DNA of 64,000 bases from Streptomyces canus (GCF_001514145.1 NZ_KQ948662.1:306124-370123); one strand, 5' to 3'; numbered from the stretch's first letter, positions 54,333-63,466 are shown. The notes: generated by a model not told the origin, from the letters alone. A program made the numbers and translations.

Positions 54333-54665
54333 TTACCCGGTGTGGCCGTCGGAGCGGCGGCGGTGCAGCGTGAACGTCTCGAAGACCGACAAGTCGCCGC
54401 CGGGCTTGTTCACGTCGTAGTAGGTCACGTGCATGCGGGTGGTGTCACCGGCGTGCCGGCCGGGGTCGACCGTGAAGGCGGCGAAGCCGTAGGGGCGCTC
54501 GATGTCGCGGACCCCCGTCCAGACCGCCTGCTCCTTGGTGTAGGTGGAGGTGCGCTTCCCGTTGGCACCGGCGGTCGCCGACACCGCGGTGATCACCTTG
54601 GCGGTGCCGTGCTTGAAGAAGTTCTGGTTGGTGGTGTCACCGGTTCGACCCTCAACCCACACTCC
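54333..54665 (-). pseudogene. C-terminal relic of a secreted metallophosphoesterase
   Basis: A minus-strand frame reads TTNQNFFKHGTAKVITAVSA, then YGFAAFTVDPGRHAGDTTRM, then HVTYYDVNKPGGDLSVFETF before its TAA stop. I recognise this as the C-terminal end of Streptomyces purple-acid-phosphatase-like proteins. None of the metal-binding motifs of the catalytic domain is present, and the plus-strand CGNR gene begins just upstream. It is a truncated leftover; the family call is from memory. Confidence 0.6.
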
Positions 54666-54687
54666 GCGTGAGTCGAAGCGGCGAGCC

Positions 54688-54717
54688 TTGCCCGCACAAC
54701 TCATCACCTGTCAGAAT
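54688..54717 (+). promoter_or_regulatory. Candidate promoter of the CGNR gene (leaderless)
   Basis: TTGCCC (54688-54693) and CAGAAT (54712-54717) are separated by 18 bp. The expected transcription start, 7 nt after the -10, falls on the GTG start at 54724. No ribosome site precedes that GTG, so a leaderless mRNA is likely. Confidence 0.5.
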
Positions 54718-54723
54718 GGTGAC

Positions 54724-55275
54724 GTGAATCTCGACCATGTCTTCGTGTGCGGCAATCCGGCCCTCGACTTCGCCGCGACGCTCCGGGCGCGGCGCTCGAC
54801 GCGCTTCGAGATGTTCGCGGCGCCGGACAGGCTCGACGCATGGTATCGGGAGTCCGGGGTCGTCGACGCGGTCTCCCCGAGCAGCGAGGCCGATGTCGAG
54901 CAGGCGACGACCGTACGGGAAGCCGTGTACCAGCTGGTGACCGCCCGCCGGCTCGGCGAGGAGTACGACACCGGGGCGCTGGCCGTCCTCAACAGCGCGG
55001 CCCGCAAGCCGCCCGCGGTGCCCCAGCTCACCCCGTCCGGGCGGTGGACGCAGGCCGGCCCGGAGGAAGCGCTCTCCACGGTGGCCCGCCTCGCGGTGGA
55101 ACTCCTGAGCGGCCCCGACGTACCCCTGCTCAAGGAGTGCGGCAACCCCGAGTGCACCCGCGTCTACGTCGACCGCTCTCGCGGCATGCGCCGGCAGTGG
55201 TGCGGCATGGAGTCCTGCGGCAACAAGATCAAGGCGGCGGCCTACCGGGCCCGGAAGAAGAGCGTCAGCCCATGA
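54724..55275 (+). CDS. CGNR zinc-finger regulator with ABATE domain
   Basis: A 183-aa putative transcription factor. The N-terminal ABATE-type domain begins FVCGNPALDFAATL, and the C-terminal CGNR zinc finger has the expected pattern ECGNPECTRVYVDRSR, then QWC and SCGNKIKA, ending in a basic tail. Targets are unknown. The GTG start follows a candidate promoter closely enough for leaderless translation. Downstream lie the repeated copies of the GH36 3' end. Confidence 0.85.
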   Translation: MNLDHVFVCGNPALDFAATLRARRSTRFEMFAAPDRLDAWYRESGVVDAVSPSSEADVEQATTVREAVYQLVTARRLGEEYDTGALAVLNSAARKPPAVPQLTPSGRWTQAGPEEALSTVARLAVELLSGPDVPLLKECGNPECTRVYVDRSRGMRRQWCGMESCGNKIKAAAYRARKKSVSP

Positions 55276-55292
55276 CCGGTCCCGGAAGAGGC

Positions 55293-55483
55293 GGATCCAG
55301 CGGAGCGGCCCCTCCCCGTCCCGCACTCACGCGGGCCCGGCCAGCCTGAGGAGTACGGCCGTGCCGGCGCGCGGCAGACCGACGGAGAGCTTCCCCTCGG
55401 CCACGTCCCACTCCACCATGGCCTCGGCCCTCATGGGCTGGAGCACCTCCGGCCGCGACTCGACGCCGCGCAGCGGGAGGGCC
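55293..55483. repeat. 191-bp tandem repeat, copy 1 (duplicate of the GH36 3' end)
   Basis: The block begins GGATCCAGCGGAGCGG and ends CAGCGGGAGGGCC. It repeats at 55484 with a period of 191 bp. Its content matches the last residues of the GH36 alpha-galactosidase (reading RLAGPA then stop on the minus strand). Confidence 0.9.
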
Positions 55484-55674
55484 GGATCCAGCGGAGCGGC
55501 CCCTCCCCGTCCCGCACTCACGCGGGCCCGGCCAGCCTGAGGAGTACGGCCGTGCCGGCGCGCGGCAGACCGACGGAGAGCTTCCCCTCGGCCACGTCCC
55601 ACTCCACCATGGCCTCGGCCCTCATGGGCTGGAGCACCTCCGGCCGCGACTCGACGCCGCGCAGCGGGAGGGCC
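55484..55674. repeat. 191-bp tandem repeat, copy 2
   Basis: This copy is practically identical to copy 1. The third copy begins at 55675, is slightly diverged (extra AGCC near 55692 and a few substitutions) and merges into the real GH36 coding end (stop at 55714). As 191 is not a multiple of three, the extra copies cannot extend the reading frame. Confidence 0.9.
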
Positions 55675-55713
55675 GGATCCAGCGGAGCGGCCCAGCCCCT
55701 CCCCGTCCCGCAC

Positions 55714-57819
55714 TCACCCGGGCCCGGCCAGCCTGAGGAGTACGGCCGTGCCGGCGCGCGGCAGACCGACGGAGAGCTTCCCCTCGGCCACGTCCCACTC
55801 CACCGTGGCGTCGGCCGTCATGGGCTGGAGCACCTCCGGCCGCAACTCGACGCCGCGCAGGTGGGCCAGTGTGAGCGTACGGCGCTCGGGGGCGTCGGCT
55901 CGCTCCCGCCGCCACACCGCGACGAGCGTCGCGTCGCGCCCCCGCAGCCCGTGGGCGATCCATCCGTCCTCCCAGTCCGGCAGGCCCAGCGGCCAGAAGG
56001 GACGGGCGCCGGCGATCTCCGGCCGGATGTCCTTGTACACCCGGATCGCGGAGCGGACGAGCTCGAACTGCTCGTCGTTCATGCGGTCGAGGAAGCCGGA
56101 GAGATGGATCCGGCCCAGCAGTGCGCCGGTGAGAGTGAACGCGATCCGGGCGGGGGTGTGGTCGGGCTGCGGGTAGGCCCACACGGCGGCCTGTTCGGGG
56201 GCCACGGCGGTGGCGGCGGACGCGGCGATGGGCGGGTAGCGCAGCAGGTCCTGCTGGTCGCTGGTGGACTGGAGCTGGGTGACGGCGAGTTGGGCGTAGT
56301 CCATGCGCAGACCGCCGGAGCCGCAGTTCTCCAGGACCAGGCCGGGATGCCGGTCCAGGACGGCGGACATCCAGTCGAGGTGGGCGCGGTGGTGGCCCAG
56401 CAGACCGGCGCCGGGACTCTCCCGGCCGTTCTCCGTGCCGGGTCCGATGTTGATGTTGTAGTCCAGCTTGAGGTACCCGACGCCCCACTCTCCGACCAGC
56501 CGGTCCACGACGGCGTCGAGGTGGGCCCGGGCGGCGGGGTGGCGCAGGTCCAGATGGTGCCGTCCGTGTTCCGTCACGCGCAGGCCGCCGCGCCGGAAGA
56601 ACGCCTCGGGCGGCAGGGTGTCGGCCAACGGGCTGCGCACGCCCACGACTTCGGGCTCCAGCCACAGCCCCGGGACCATGCCGTGCCCCCGGATCGCGTC
56701 CAGCACCTCCTGGATGCCGCCGGGGAAACGCCCCCGGGCGGGCTGCCATGCGCCGACGGCGTCCCACCAGCCCTGGGCGTCGTCGTCGTACCACCCGGCG
56801 TCGATGACGAAGACCTCGGCGCCGGCCCTCCCCGCAGCCTCGACGAGCGGCAGGAGCTTGTCGGTGGTCGGGTCACCCATGAGGGTGTTCATGTAGTCGT
56901 TGTAGATCACCGGCAGGGCGCGGTGGTCGGGGTGGTCGCGGCGGATCAGCCTGCGGTAGTCGGTGAGTTCACCGAAGGCGGCGTCGAGGCCGCCCGTCCC
57001 GCCGCGCACGAGGACGGCGGGAACGGTGTGGAAGTCCTCGCCGGGCGCGAGGGTGTGCTGCCACTGGTGGTGGGCGTCGTCGGGGCCGAACAGGGCGACG
57101 TAGGCGGCGCCTTCGCGTTCGCCGGTCTCGAAGCGCCATCCCGCGCTGGACTCGATCTGCCACAGCCAGGCGCGGCCTGAGGGGTCGGTGAGCGCCCCCA
57201 TCGGCAGGTGCCGGCCGGTGGACCAACTCCCTTGTGAGGAGCGCTCGAAGCAGCCGCGTCCCTCGTGACCGTGCGCGGGCCGGTTCAGCGGGACGACCTG
57301 GTCACGGAAGGGGGCCTGGCGCCAACGGCACTCGGCGAGCCAGTCGTTGTCCGCCCAGTGCAGGGTCAGTCCGTCGAGACCGCCGCCCACGTCGGTGATA
57401 CCGCCGACGGTCAGGGTGCTCACGCTCTCGAGCCGGAGGGGCGTGCCGCCCTCGTTGACCAGACGCACCCGCGAGCGCAGGAAACCGGCACCCGGAGCCG
57501 TCTCCAGGACCACCTCGGCGACCAGGCCGGTTTCCGGGTCCGCGAGCCGGATCGTCGTACGCTCCCCGCCGCTTTCCCGGACCGTCTCGTGGTCGCGGTA
57601 GGTCAGGCGGTCGCCGATCGCGGTCTCGATGAAGCGCTCCCCCGACCACAGGCGTCCGTGCCCGGTGGCGGTGACCTCGACGAGGGGGACCAGACCGGCC
57701 CAGTCCTGGTCGGGCGCCCCCAGCCGGACCGAGCCCGTGGTGTCCAGGACGGCATGCAGTCCGAGCTCCGGGTGTGACCAGAGGCGGGATCTCTCGAGTG
57801 TTCCGACGGCTGCGGTCAA
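55714..57819 (-). CDS. GH36-family alpha-galactosidase
   Basis: A 701-aa cytoplasmic alpha-galactosidase. The N-terminal beta-sandwich is followed by a barrel with EVFVIDAGWYDDDAQGWWDA, LWLEPEVVG, the nucleophile motif YLKLDYN (Asp near 453) and the acid/base region STSDQQD (Asp near 520). A C-terminal beta domain ends RLAGPG. The start is most likely TTG 57819, with a GAAGGGAAA purine run before it; ATG 57864 is an alternative but would place one regulator palindrome inside the gene. It is divergent from the IclR gene. Confidence 0.92.
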   Translation of the reverse strand: MTAAVGTLERSRLWSHPELGLHAVLDTTGSVRLGAPDQDWAGLVPLVEVTATGHGRLWSGERFIETAIGDRLTYRDHETVRESGGERTTIRLADPETGLVAEVVLETAPGAGFLRSRVRLVNEGGTPLRLESVSTLTVGGITDVGGGLDGLTLHWADNDWLAECRWRQAPFRDQVVPLNRPAHGHEGRGCFERSSQGSWSTGRHLPMGALTDPSGRAWLWQIESSAGWRFETGEREGAAYVALFGPDDAHHQWQHTLAPGEDFHTVPAVLVRGGTGGLDAAFGELTDYRRLIRRDHPDHRALPVIYNDYMNTLMGDPTTDKLLPLVEAAGRAGAEVFVIDAGWYDDDAQGWWDAVGAWQPARGRFPGGIQEVLDAIRGHGMVPGLWLEPEVVGVRSPLADTLPPEAFFRRGGLRVTEHGRHHLDLRHPAARAHLDAVVDRLVGEWGVGYLKLDYNINIGPGTENGRESPGAGLLGHHRAHLDWMSAVLDRHPGLVLENCGSGGLRMDYAQLAVTQLQSTSDQQDLLRYPPIAASAATAVAPEQAAVWAYPQPDHTPARIAFTLTGALLGRIHLSGFLDRMNDEQFELVRSAIRVYKDIRPEIAGARPFWPLGLPDWEDGWIAHGLRGRDATLVAVWRRERADAPERRTLTLAHLRGVELRPEVLQPMTADATVEWDVAEGKLSVGLPRAGTAVLLRLAGPG

Positions 57820-57848
57820 CGGATTTCCCTTCCCCGGCACACCCACGA

Positions 57849-57862
57849 TGTGACCGCTCACC
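57849..57862. promoter_or_regulatory. IclR-type operator, imperfect copy (TGTGACCGCTCACC)
   Basis: This is a near copy of the adjacent perfect palindrome, starting 27 bp before it, between the GH36 and IclR genes. Confidence 0.6.
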
Positions 57863-57875
57863 ATCCTCACACGGA

Positions 57876-57889
57876 TGTGACCGGTCACA
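57876..57889. promoter_or_regulatory. IclR-type operator, perfect copy (TGTGACCGGTCACA)
   Basis: A 14-bp perfect palindrome lies about 81 bp upstream of the IclR gene and 57 bp upstream of the GH36 TTG start. Two sites in a divergent region suit control of both genes by the IclR protein. Confidence 0.7.
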
Positions 57890-57969
57890 CAAGCAGGCGC
57901 AGCGAGGGCCGGGCCTGCTGGAGGGCGACCGGCCCGACAGCTGTTGACCTGCTCGCATAGAGTTCCGCC

Positions 57970-58761
57970 ATGAGCAGCAACGGCACCGAGTCCGGGGGTA
58001 CGTCCAGCGGCGGTGTGCAGTCCGTCGACCGGGCTGTCACCGTGCTGGAGATCCTCGCCCAGCGTGGCGAGGCAGGCGTCAGTGAAGTGGCCGAGGCGAT
58101 CGACGTCCACAAGTCCACCGCGTTCCGTCTGCTGGGCGCGCTGGAGGCGCACGGGATGGTGGAGCAGGAGGGTGAGCGCGGGAAGTACCGCCTCGGATTC
58201 GGCATCGTGCGCCTGGCCGGCGCGGTCACCGGGCGCATCGACGTCACCAAGCACGGCCGCGGGATCTGTGAGCGCCTCGCCGACAAACTGGGCGAGACGA
58301 TGAACATCGCGGTCCTGGAGTCCCACCATGTGATCAACCTCGACCAGGTGCGCGGCCGGTCCGCCATCACCGCACAGAACTGGGTCGGCCGGCTGACGCC
58401 GATGCACTGCACGTCGAGCGGCAAGGTCCTGCTCGCGCATCTCACGGAGCAGCGCCGGGAGGAGCTCGTCGCCGTGGCCGGGCTCGACCGGATGACCTCC
58501 CGCACGCTGACCTCCCGGCAGAAGCTGGAGGCGGAGCTGGTCCGGGTCCGCGAGCAGGGCTACGCCCTGACGGTCGAGGAGTACGAGGAGGGCCTCAACG
58601 CCATGGCGGCGCCGGTTCGTTCCGGCGACGGCAAGGTCGTCGCCGCCCTCACCGCCTCGGGTCCCGCGTTCCGTCTCACCGAGGAGCGGATGCACGAGCT
58701 GGCACCGGTGCTGATCGAGGGCGCCGACGAACTCAGCCACCGGCTCGGCTACTTGGGCTGA
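57970..58761 (+). CDS. IclR-family transcriptional regulator
   Basis: A 263-aa regulator with a winged helix-turn-helix (about 17-75, VSEVAEAIDVHKSTAFRLL) and an IclR effector domain (about 95-260, with GRLTPMHCTSSGKVLLAHL and EYEEGLNAMAAPV). Paired palindromes upstream suggest autoregulation and control of the divergent GH36 gene. In related genomes I recall similar IclR genes beside FAD/GcvT-type oxidoreductases, and the relic of such a gene lies just downstream here. Confidence 0.92.
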   Translation: MSSNGTESGGTSSGGVQSVDRAVTVLEILAQRGEAGVSEVAEAIDVHKSTAFRLLGALEAHGMVEQEGERGKYRLGFGIVRLAGAVTGRIDVTKHGRGICERLADKLGETMNIAVLESHHVINLDQVRGRSAITAQNWVGRLTPMHCTSSGKVLLAHLTEQRREELVAVAGLDRMTSRTLTSRQKLEAELVRVREQGYALTVEEYEEGLNAMAAPVRSGDGKVVAALTASGPAFRLTEERMHELAPVLIEGADELSHRLGYLG

Positions 58762-58762
58762 T

Positions 58763-58792
58763 ACGGGCCGGGCGCTGGGACGCCCGGCCCGT
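58763..58792. terminator. Hairpin terminator between IclR and the GcvT-type relic
   Basis: A perfect 12-bp stem (ACGGGCCGGGCG with CGCCCGGCCCGT) and a 6-nt loop, placed 1 bp after the IclR stop between convergent genes. Confidence 0.8.
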
Positions 58793-58805
58793 GGCTATGA
58801 CCCGC

Positions 58806-59735
<930 letters not shown>

Positions 59736-60167
59736 TCACTCGTCGTCCGGGAACTCGCCCGCGAACGCGCCCGCCATCCGCAGCCAGGGCTCCGCCTCGT
59801 CCGGGCGTCCCTGACGTTGGAGGGTGCGCCCCAGCATCAGGTGGGCGTAGTGCTCCACCGGATCGCGCTCGACGATCACGCGCAACTGCTCCTCGGCGCG
59901 CTTCAGTTGTGCGGAGTGGTAGTAGGCGCGGGCCAGCAACAGCCGGGGACCGGCCTGCTCCGGCGCCTCCTCGACGACGACGGCGAGCAGCTTCGCGGCA
60001 CCGCTGTAGTCCCGCGCCTCGAACAGCAGCCCAGCACGCTCCCAGCGCTCGACGGTGGTCTCCTCGTGCGGCACTCCGACGCCGTCGTCGAAGAGGTGCA
60101 GCGCGCTGGCCCAGCGGTCGGGCGCCACCCCGTCGGTGGCCGGGTACGCGTTGACGTTGTCGGTCAT
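59736..60167 (-). CDS. Small tetratricopeptide-repeat protein
   Basis: A 143-aa soluble protein with about three TPR units (YSGAAKLLAVVVEEAPEQAG, LKRAEEQLRVIVERDPVEHY, HLMLGRTLQRQGRPDEAEPW). TPR repeats mediate protein contacts; the partner is unknown. The ATG at 60167 has an AGGAGAGG ribosome site. It stands alone between relics and the LLM oxidoreductase. Confidence 0.83.
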   Translation of the reverse strand: MTDNVNAYPATDGVAPDRWASALHLFDDGVGVPHEETTVERWERAGLLFEARDYSGAAKLLAVVVEEAPEQAGPRLLLARAYYHSAQLKRAEEQLRVIVERDPVEHYAHLMLGRTLQRQGRPDEAEPWLRMAGAFAGEFPDDE

Positions 60168-60278
60168 GATTCCTGCCTCTCCTCTCCCGGGCGCGCGTCT
60201 TCACGCGGCCCGGAGTGACTCGCCGCCGGCCCAGGAACGCAGGCGGCGAGACCGTCGGTCGGATCCTTTCGTACGGCC

Positions 60279-61385
60279 TCAGACCGCCTGTTCGGCGGTC
60301 TGCGCGCCGTCGGTCCCGCGGGCGGCGAGCAGGGAGGCGTGGGTGGGGGCGTCGGGCACTCCGGCCGGCCGCACCGCCGCGAACTCCTTGCGCAGCACCG
60401 GTACGACCTCCTCGCCGAGCATGTCGATCTGCTCCAGTGCCGTCTTCAGCGGGATGCCGCCGCCGTCCACCACGAACAGCTGGCGCTGGTAGTCACCGGC
60501 GTACTCGCGGAAGGAGAGCGTCTTCTCGATGACCTGCTCGGGCGTGCCGACGGTCAGCGGGGTCTGCTCCATGTACTCCTCCATCGAGACGCCGCCGCCC
60601 ATCACCGGCGAGTGGTCGAAGACCGGGCGGAACTCCCGGACGGCGTCCTGCGAGTTGTGCCGCATGTAGACCTGGCCGCCCAGACCGACGATCGCCTGCT
60701 CGGGCGTGCCATGACCGTAGTGCGCGTACCGCTGCCGGTAGAGGTCGATCAGCTTCCCGGTGTGCTCCTTCGGCCAGAAGATGTTGTTGTGGAAGAAGCC
60801 GTCGCCGTAGTAAGCGGCCTGCTCGGCTATCTCCGGGGAGCGGATGGAACCGTGCCAGACGAACGGCGGGACGCCGTCCAGCGGCCGCGGTGTGGAGGTG
60901 AAGCCCTGCAACGGCGTGCGGAACTTCCCCTCCCAGTCGACGACGTCCTCGCGCCAGAGCCGGCGCAGCAACGCGTAGTTCTCGACCGCGAGGCCGATGC
61001 CGTCGCGGATGTCCTTGCCGAACCACGGATAGACCGGGCCGGTGTTGCCGCGGCCCATCATCAGGTCGACGCGCCCGTCGGCCAGGTGCTGGAGCATCGC
61101 GTAGTCCTCGGCGATCTTCACCGGGTCGTTGGTGGTGATCAGCGTGGTGGACGTCGACAGGATGATCCGCTCGGTGCGCGCGGCGACGTAGCCGAGGAGG
61201 GTCGTCGGCGAGGAGGGCACGAACGGCCGGTTGTGGTGCTCACCGGTCGCGAACACGTCGAGTCCGACCTCCTCGGCCTTCCGCGCGATCGCGGTCATCG
61301 CCTTGATCCGCTCGTGCTCGGTCGGCGTACGACCCGTGTGCGGGTCGGTGGCCACGTCACCGACGGTGAAGATGCCGAACTGCAT
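60279..61385 (-). CDS. LLM-class flavin-dependent oxidoreductase
   Basis: A 368-aa luciferase-like monooxygenase family protein using FMN or F420. It shows MQFGIFTVGDVATDPHTG at the start, VFATGEHHNRPFVPSSPTTL (about 45-64), DLMMGRGNTGPVYPWFG and a C-terminal MLGEEVVPVLRKEF. The substrate is unknown. The ATG at 61385 has GGAGGGG upstream. Transcription probably starts near the TATAGT (61418-61423, minus strand), which abuts a GTTGATGCATCAAC palindrome, so a repressor likely controls it. Confidence 0.9.
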   Translation of the reverse strand: MQFGIFTVGDVATDPHTGRTPTEHERIKAMTAIARKAEEVGLDVFATGEHHNRPFVPSSPTTLLGYVAARTERIILSTSTTLITTNDPVKIAEDYAMLQHLADGRVDLMMGRGNTGPVYPWFGKDIRDGIGLAVENYALLRRLWREDVVDWEGKFRTPLQGFTSTPRPLDGVPPFVWHGSIRSPEIAEQAAYYGDGFFHNNIFWPKEHTGKLIDLYRQRYAHYGHGTPEQAIVGLGGQVYMRHNSQDAVREFRPVFDHSPVMGGGVSMEEYMEQTPLTVGTPEQVIEKTLSFREYAGDYQRQLFVVDGGGIPLKTALEQIDMLGEEVVPVLRKEFAAVRPAGVPDAPTHASLLAARGTDGAQTAEQAV

Positions 61386-61405
61386 CGCCCTCACCCCTCC
61401 TGGTG

Positions 61406-61419
61406 GTTGATGCATCAAC
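61406..61419. promoter_or_regulatory. MarR-like palindrome 1 (GTTGATGCATCAAC)
   Basis: A perfect 14-bp inverted repeat 20 bp upstream of the LLM oxidoreductase start. It overlaps a TATAGT -10-like element. Two variants occur at 62810 and 63436. Confidence 0.75.
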
Positions 61420-61498
61420 TATACCCCTGCAACACACCCCCTCACCCGGCTATTCCGCGCCCTCGGCGCGGCCCGGCAGACCAGCACCCGCCAGTCGC

Positions 61499-61837
61499 TC
61501 AGCGGAGTTCCGCCTCCAGCCAGCTCAGTACGTCCGGGGTCACCGGGTCGGCGAGGTCGGCGAACTCCTCATGCCGCTTGAGGAACTTGGCCACGTACGG
61601 GCAGACCGGCACTATCCGCTTCCCCGACTCCCGCACATCGGCGAGTGCCGCCTGGACCAGCTCGGCGCCCAGACCCCGGCCGGCGAAGGCGTCGTCCACC
61701 TCCGTGTGGAAGAAGACCCGCTGGGCCCCGCGGTCGCGGTAGGCCGTCAGACCGGCGCGTCGGCCGTCGACCAGGATCTCGTACCGGTGACGGGCGTCCA
61801 CGCGCTGGACACTCCGGATGCCTGAGGACTCGTTCAT
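61499..61837 (-). CDS. GNAT-like N-acetyltransferase (NATD1/YjdJ type)
   Basis: A 112-aa short acetyltransferase-like protein. It has the acetyl-CoA binding pattern FAGRGLGAELVQAALADV and the family segment RIVPVCPYVAKFLKRHEEFA. The acceptor is unknown. It follows the pirin gene by 21 bp on the same strand, so both are probably transcribed from the palindrome-bearing promoter at 62810. Confidence 0.88.
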   Translation of the reverse strand: MNESSGIRSVQRVDARHRYEILVDGRRAGLTAYRDRGAQRVFFHTEVDDAFAGRGLGAELVQAALADVRESGKRIVPVCPYVAKFLKRHEEFADLADPVTPDVLSWLEAELR

Positions 61838-61858
61838 GGGATTCCTTTCGGACGGGGC

Positions 61859-62785
61859 TCAGCGGCGCGGGGGGTTGCCGCGCGGCGTGATGACGGCATT
61901 GGGCAGGGCCGGGGCGGGCAGGCGGTTTCCGGGGTGGCCCTCGACCTCGCCGAAGCGGTCGGAGCCTGCCTGCCAGTCCTCCCGCGCCTTGACGATGTCC
62001 TCGTGGCTGCGGCCGATGAAGTTCCACCACATGACGATCTCCTCCTCGAAGGGAGGGCCCCCGAGCAGGATCGTGCGCGCGGGAACGTCCGAGTCGTTCA
62101 CCACCATCACGGTGTCGGCGCCACAGGGGACGTAGCCGAGTTCGGCCGGGCGCAGCGCCGTGTCGAGCAGGCGGACGTCTCCGCTGTCGACGAGGAGGCC
62201 GTGCTCGAAGGCGGTGTCCACGGCGAGCGTGACCGACGCACCCGGGTCGAGGGTGATCTCGGCACCGAGCAGGGGGGTGAAGGTCCGCACCGGGGAGGTG
62301 CTGCCGGCGAGTGAGCCCAGGAAGACCTTGATCTCGGCGCCGTCCACCCGCACCGGCTCGGGCACATGGTGCTGGAAGTCGCGAGCGGTGTCGCGGTGCT
62401 CCTCGGGCAGCGCCACCCACAGCTGGACGCCATGGATGACGGTGGTGTCAGGCGTGGAGACCTCGGAGTGCGCGATGCCGTATCCGCCGGTCATGAGGTT
62501 CATCTCGCCGGGCCGGACGAGGGCGTGGGTCCCCAGGGTGTCGCGGTGCTCGATCTCCCCGCTGAACAGCCAGCTCACGGTCTGCAGACCGGTGTGCGGA
62601 TGCGGGGGCACGTCCATGCCCGTCACCGTGGCGTCGACGGGGCCGTAGTGATCGGCGAAGCACCAGGCTCCGATCAGGGTTCGCGCGCGCTGCGGCAGCG
62701 TCCGGCGCACGAGCAGCGCACGCGGCCCGCCCAGCGGCACGTCCCGCGCCGACAGCACCTCGACTTCGCTTTCCACGTTGCTCAC
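61859..62785 (-). CDS. Pirin-family protein
   Basis: A 308-aa bicupin. The N-terminal cupin has the metal motif PHPHTGLQTVSWLFSGEIEH and MNLMTGGYGIAHSE; the C-terminal part includes PFEEEIVMWWNFIG. Bacterial pirins are iron proteins, some with quercetinase activity, linked to redox stress. I prefer GTG 62785, with GAGGGG upstream, over GTG 62794. A GTTGTCACATCAAC site lies 25 bp upstream. Confidence 0.9.
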   Translation of the reverse strand: MSNVESEVEVLSARDVPLGGPRALLVRRTLPQRARTLIGAWCFADHYGPVDATVTGMDVPPHPHTGLQTVSWLFSGEIEHRDTLGTHALVRPGEMNLMTGGYGIAHSEVSTPDTTVIHGVQLWVALPEEHRDTARDFQHHVPEPVRVDGAEIKVFLGSLAGSTSPVRTFTPLLGAEITLDPGASVTLAVDTAFEHGLLVDSGDVRLLDTALRPAELGYVPCGADTVMVVNDSDVPARTILLGGPPFEEEIVMWWNFIGRSHEDIVKAREDWQAGSDRFGEVEGHPGNRLPAPALPNAVITPRGNPPRR

Positions 62786-62809
62786 CGGGACCACCCCTCA
62801 CAGACTCTG

Positions 62810-62823
62810 GTTGTCACATCAAC
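62810..62823. promoter_or_regulatory. MarR-like palindrome 2 (GTTGTCACATCAAC)
   Basis: This imperfect inverted repeat matches the GTTG-N6-CAAC pattern. It lies between the divergent pirin and AhpD-like genes, and a GATAGT -10-like element for the pirin direction abuts it. Confidence 0.7.
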
Positions 62824-62902
62824 TATCATGCCACGAAGAGCAGGCCGCTGACCACCACGCACATACGAGGTGCGGTCGCGGTAGCCACGAAGGAGGAACG
62901 CA

Positions 62903-63412
62903 GTGAGCGAGCAGATCCGTGCATCCGCACCGGGCAGGATCTTCATCGACAAGCAGAGCCCCCAGGCCTTCCGCGCCCTGGTGCAGACCTCCGAGGCGGT
63001 GAGCGCGACGGCCGCCGCGGCAGGGCTTGAACGCACCACAATGGAGCTGATCAACCTCCGCGTGTCCCAGCTGAACCGCTGCGCCTACTGCCTCTACCTG
63101 CACACCGGGAAGGCTCTGCGCGCCGGCGAGTCACCGCAGCGACTGGGGGTTCTGGCGGCCTGGCAGGACACCGAGATGTTCACGCCGGTGGAGCGTGCGG
63201 CGCTCCGGCTGGCCGAGGCGACGACCGACCCGACGAACGCCGACGCACAGGCCTCCGCCTACGAGGCCGCCCGCGAGGTTCTCAGCGAGGACCAGATCTC
63301 CGCCGTGATCTGGGTGGCGATCACCATCGGCGCGTTCAACCGCGTGTCGATCATGAGCGGGCATCCGGTGCAGGCGCCTCGCGGGGCTCGGGCCACGCCG
63401 GAGCAGGATTGA
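62903..63412 (+). CDS. Carboxymuconolactone decarboxylase/AhpD-family protein
   Basis: A 169-aa alkylhydroperoxidase-like protein. The redox centre reads NRCAYCLYLHT (Cys60, Cys63, His67), as in AhpD-like peroxidases that reduce peroxides with thiol donors. The GTG at 62903 has AGGAGG 5-6 nt upstream. It is divergent from pirin and followed by the broken DoxX gene. Confidence 0.92.
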   Translation: MSEQIRASAPGRIFIDKQSPQAFRALVQTSEAVSATAAAAGLERTTMELINLRVSQLNRCAYCLYLHTGKALRAGESPQRLGVLAAWQDTEMFTPVERAALRLAEATTDPTNADAQASAYEAAREVLSEDQISAVIWVAITIGAFNRVSIMSGHPVQAPRGARATPEQD

Positions 63413-63435
63413 TGTGTCATCCAAGTTGATTCATT

Positions 63436-63449
63436 GTTGACACGTCAAC
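63436..63449. promoter_or_regulatory. MarR-like palindrome 3 (GTTGACACGTCAAC)
   Basis: A perfect 14-bp inverted repeat 17 bp upstream of the DoxX start codon. A weaker overlapping copy (GTTGATTCATTGTT) begins at 63425. Confidence 0.75.
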
Positions 63450-63466
63450 CTCGGAAGGAAGCATCC

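Noticed and set aside
55714-58740. N-terminal extension of the GH36 frame through the IclR gene
   Set aside because: The extension is antisense to the IclR regulator. The GH36 family start fits the TTG at 57819.
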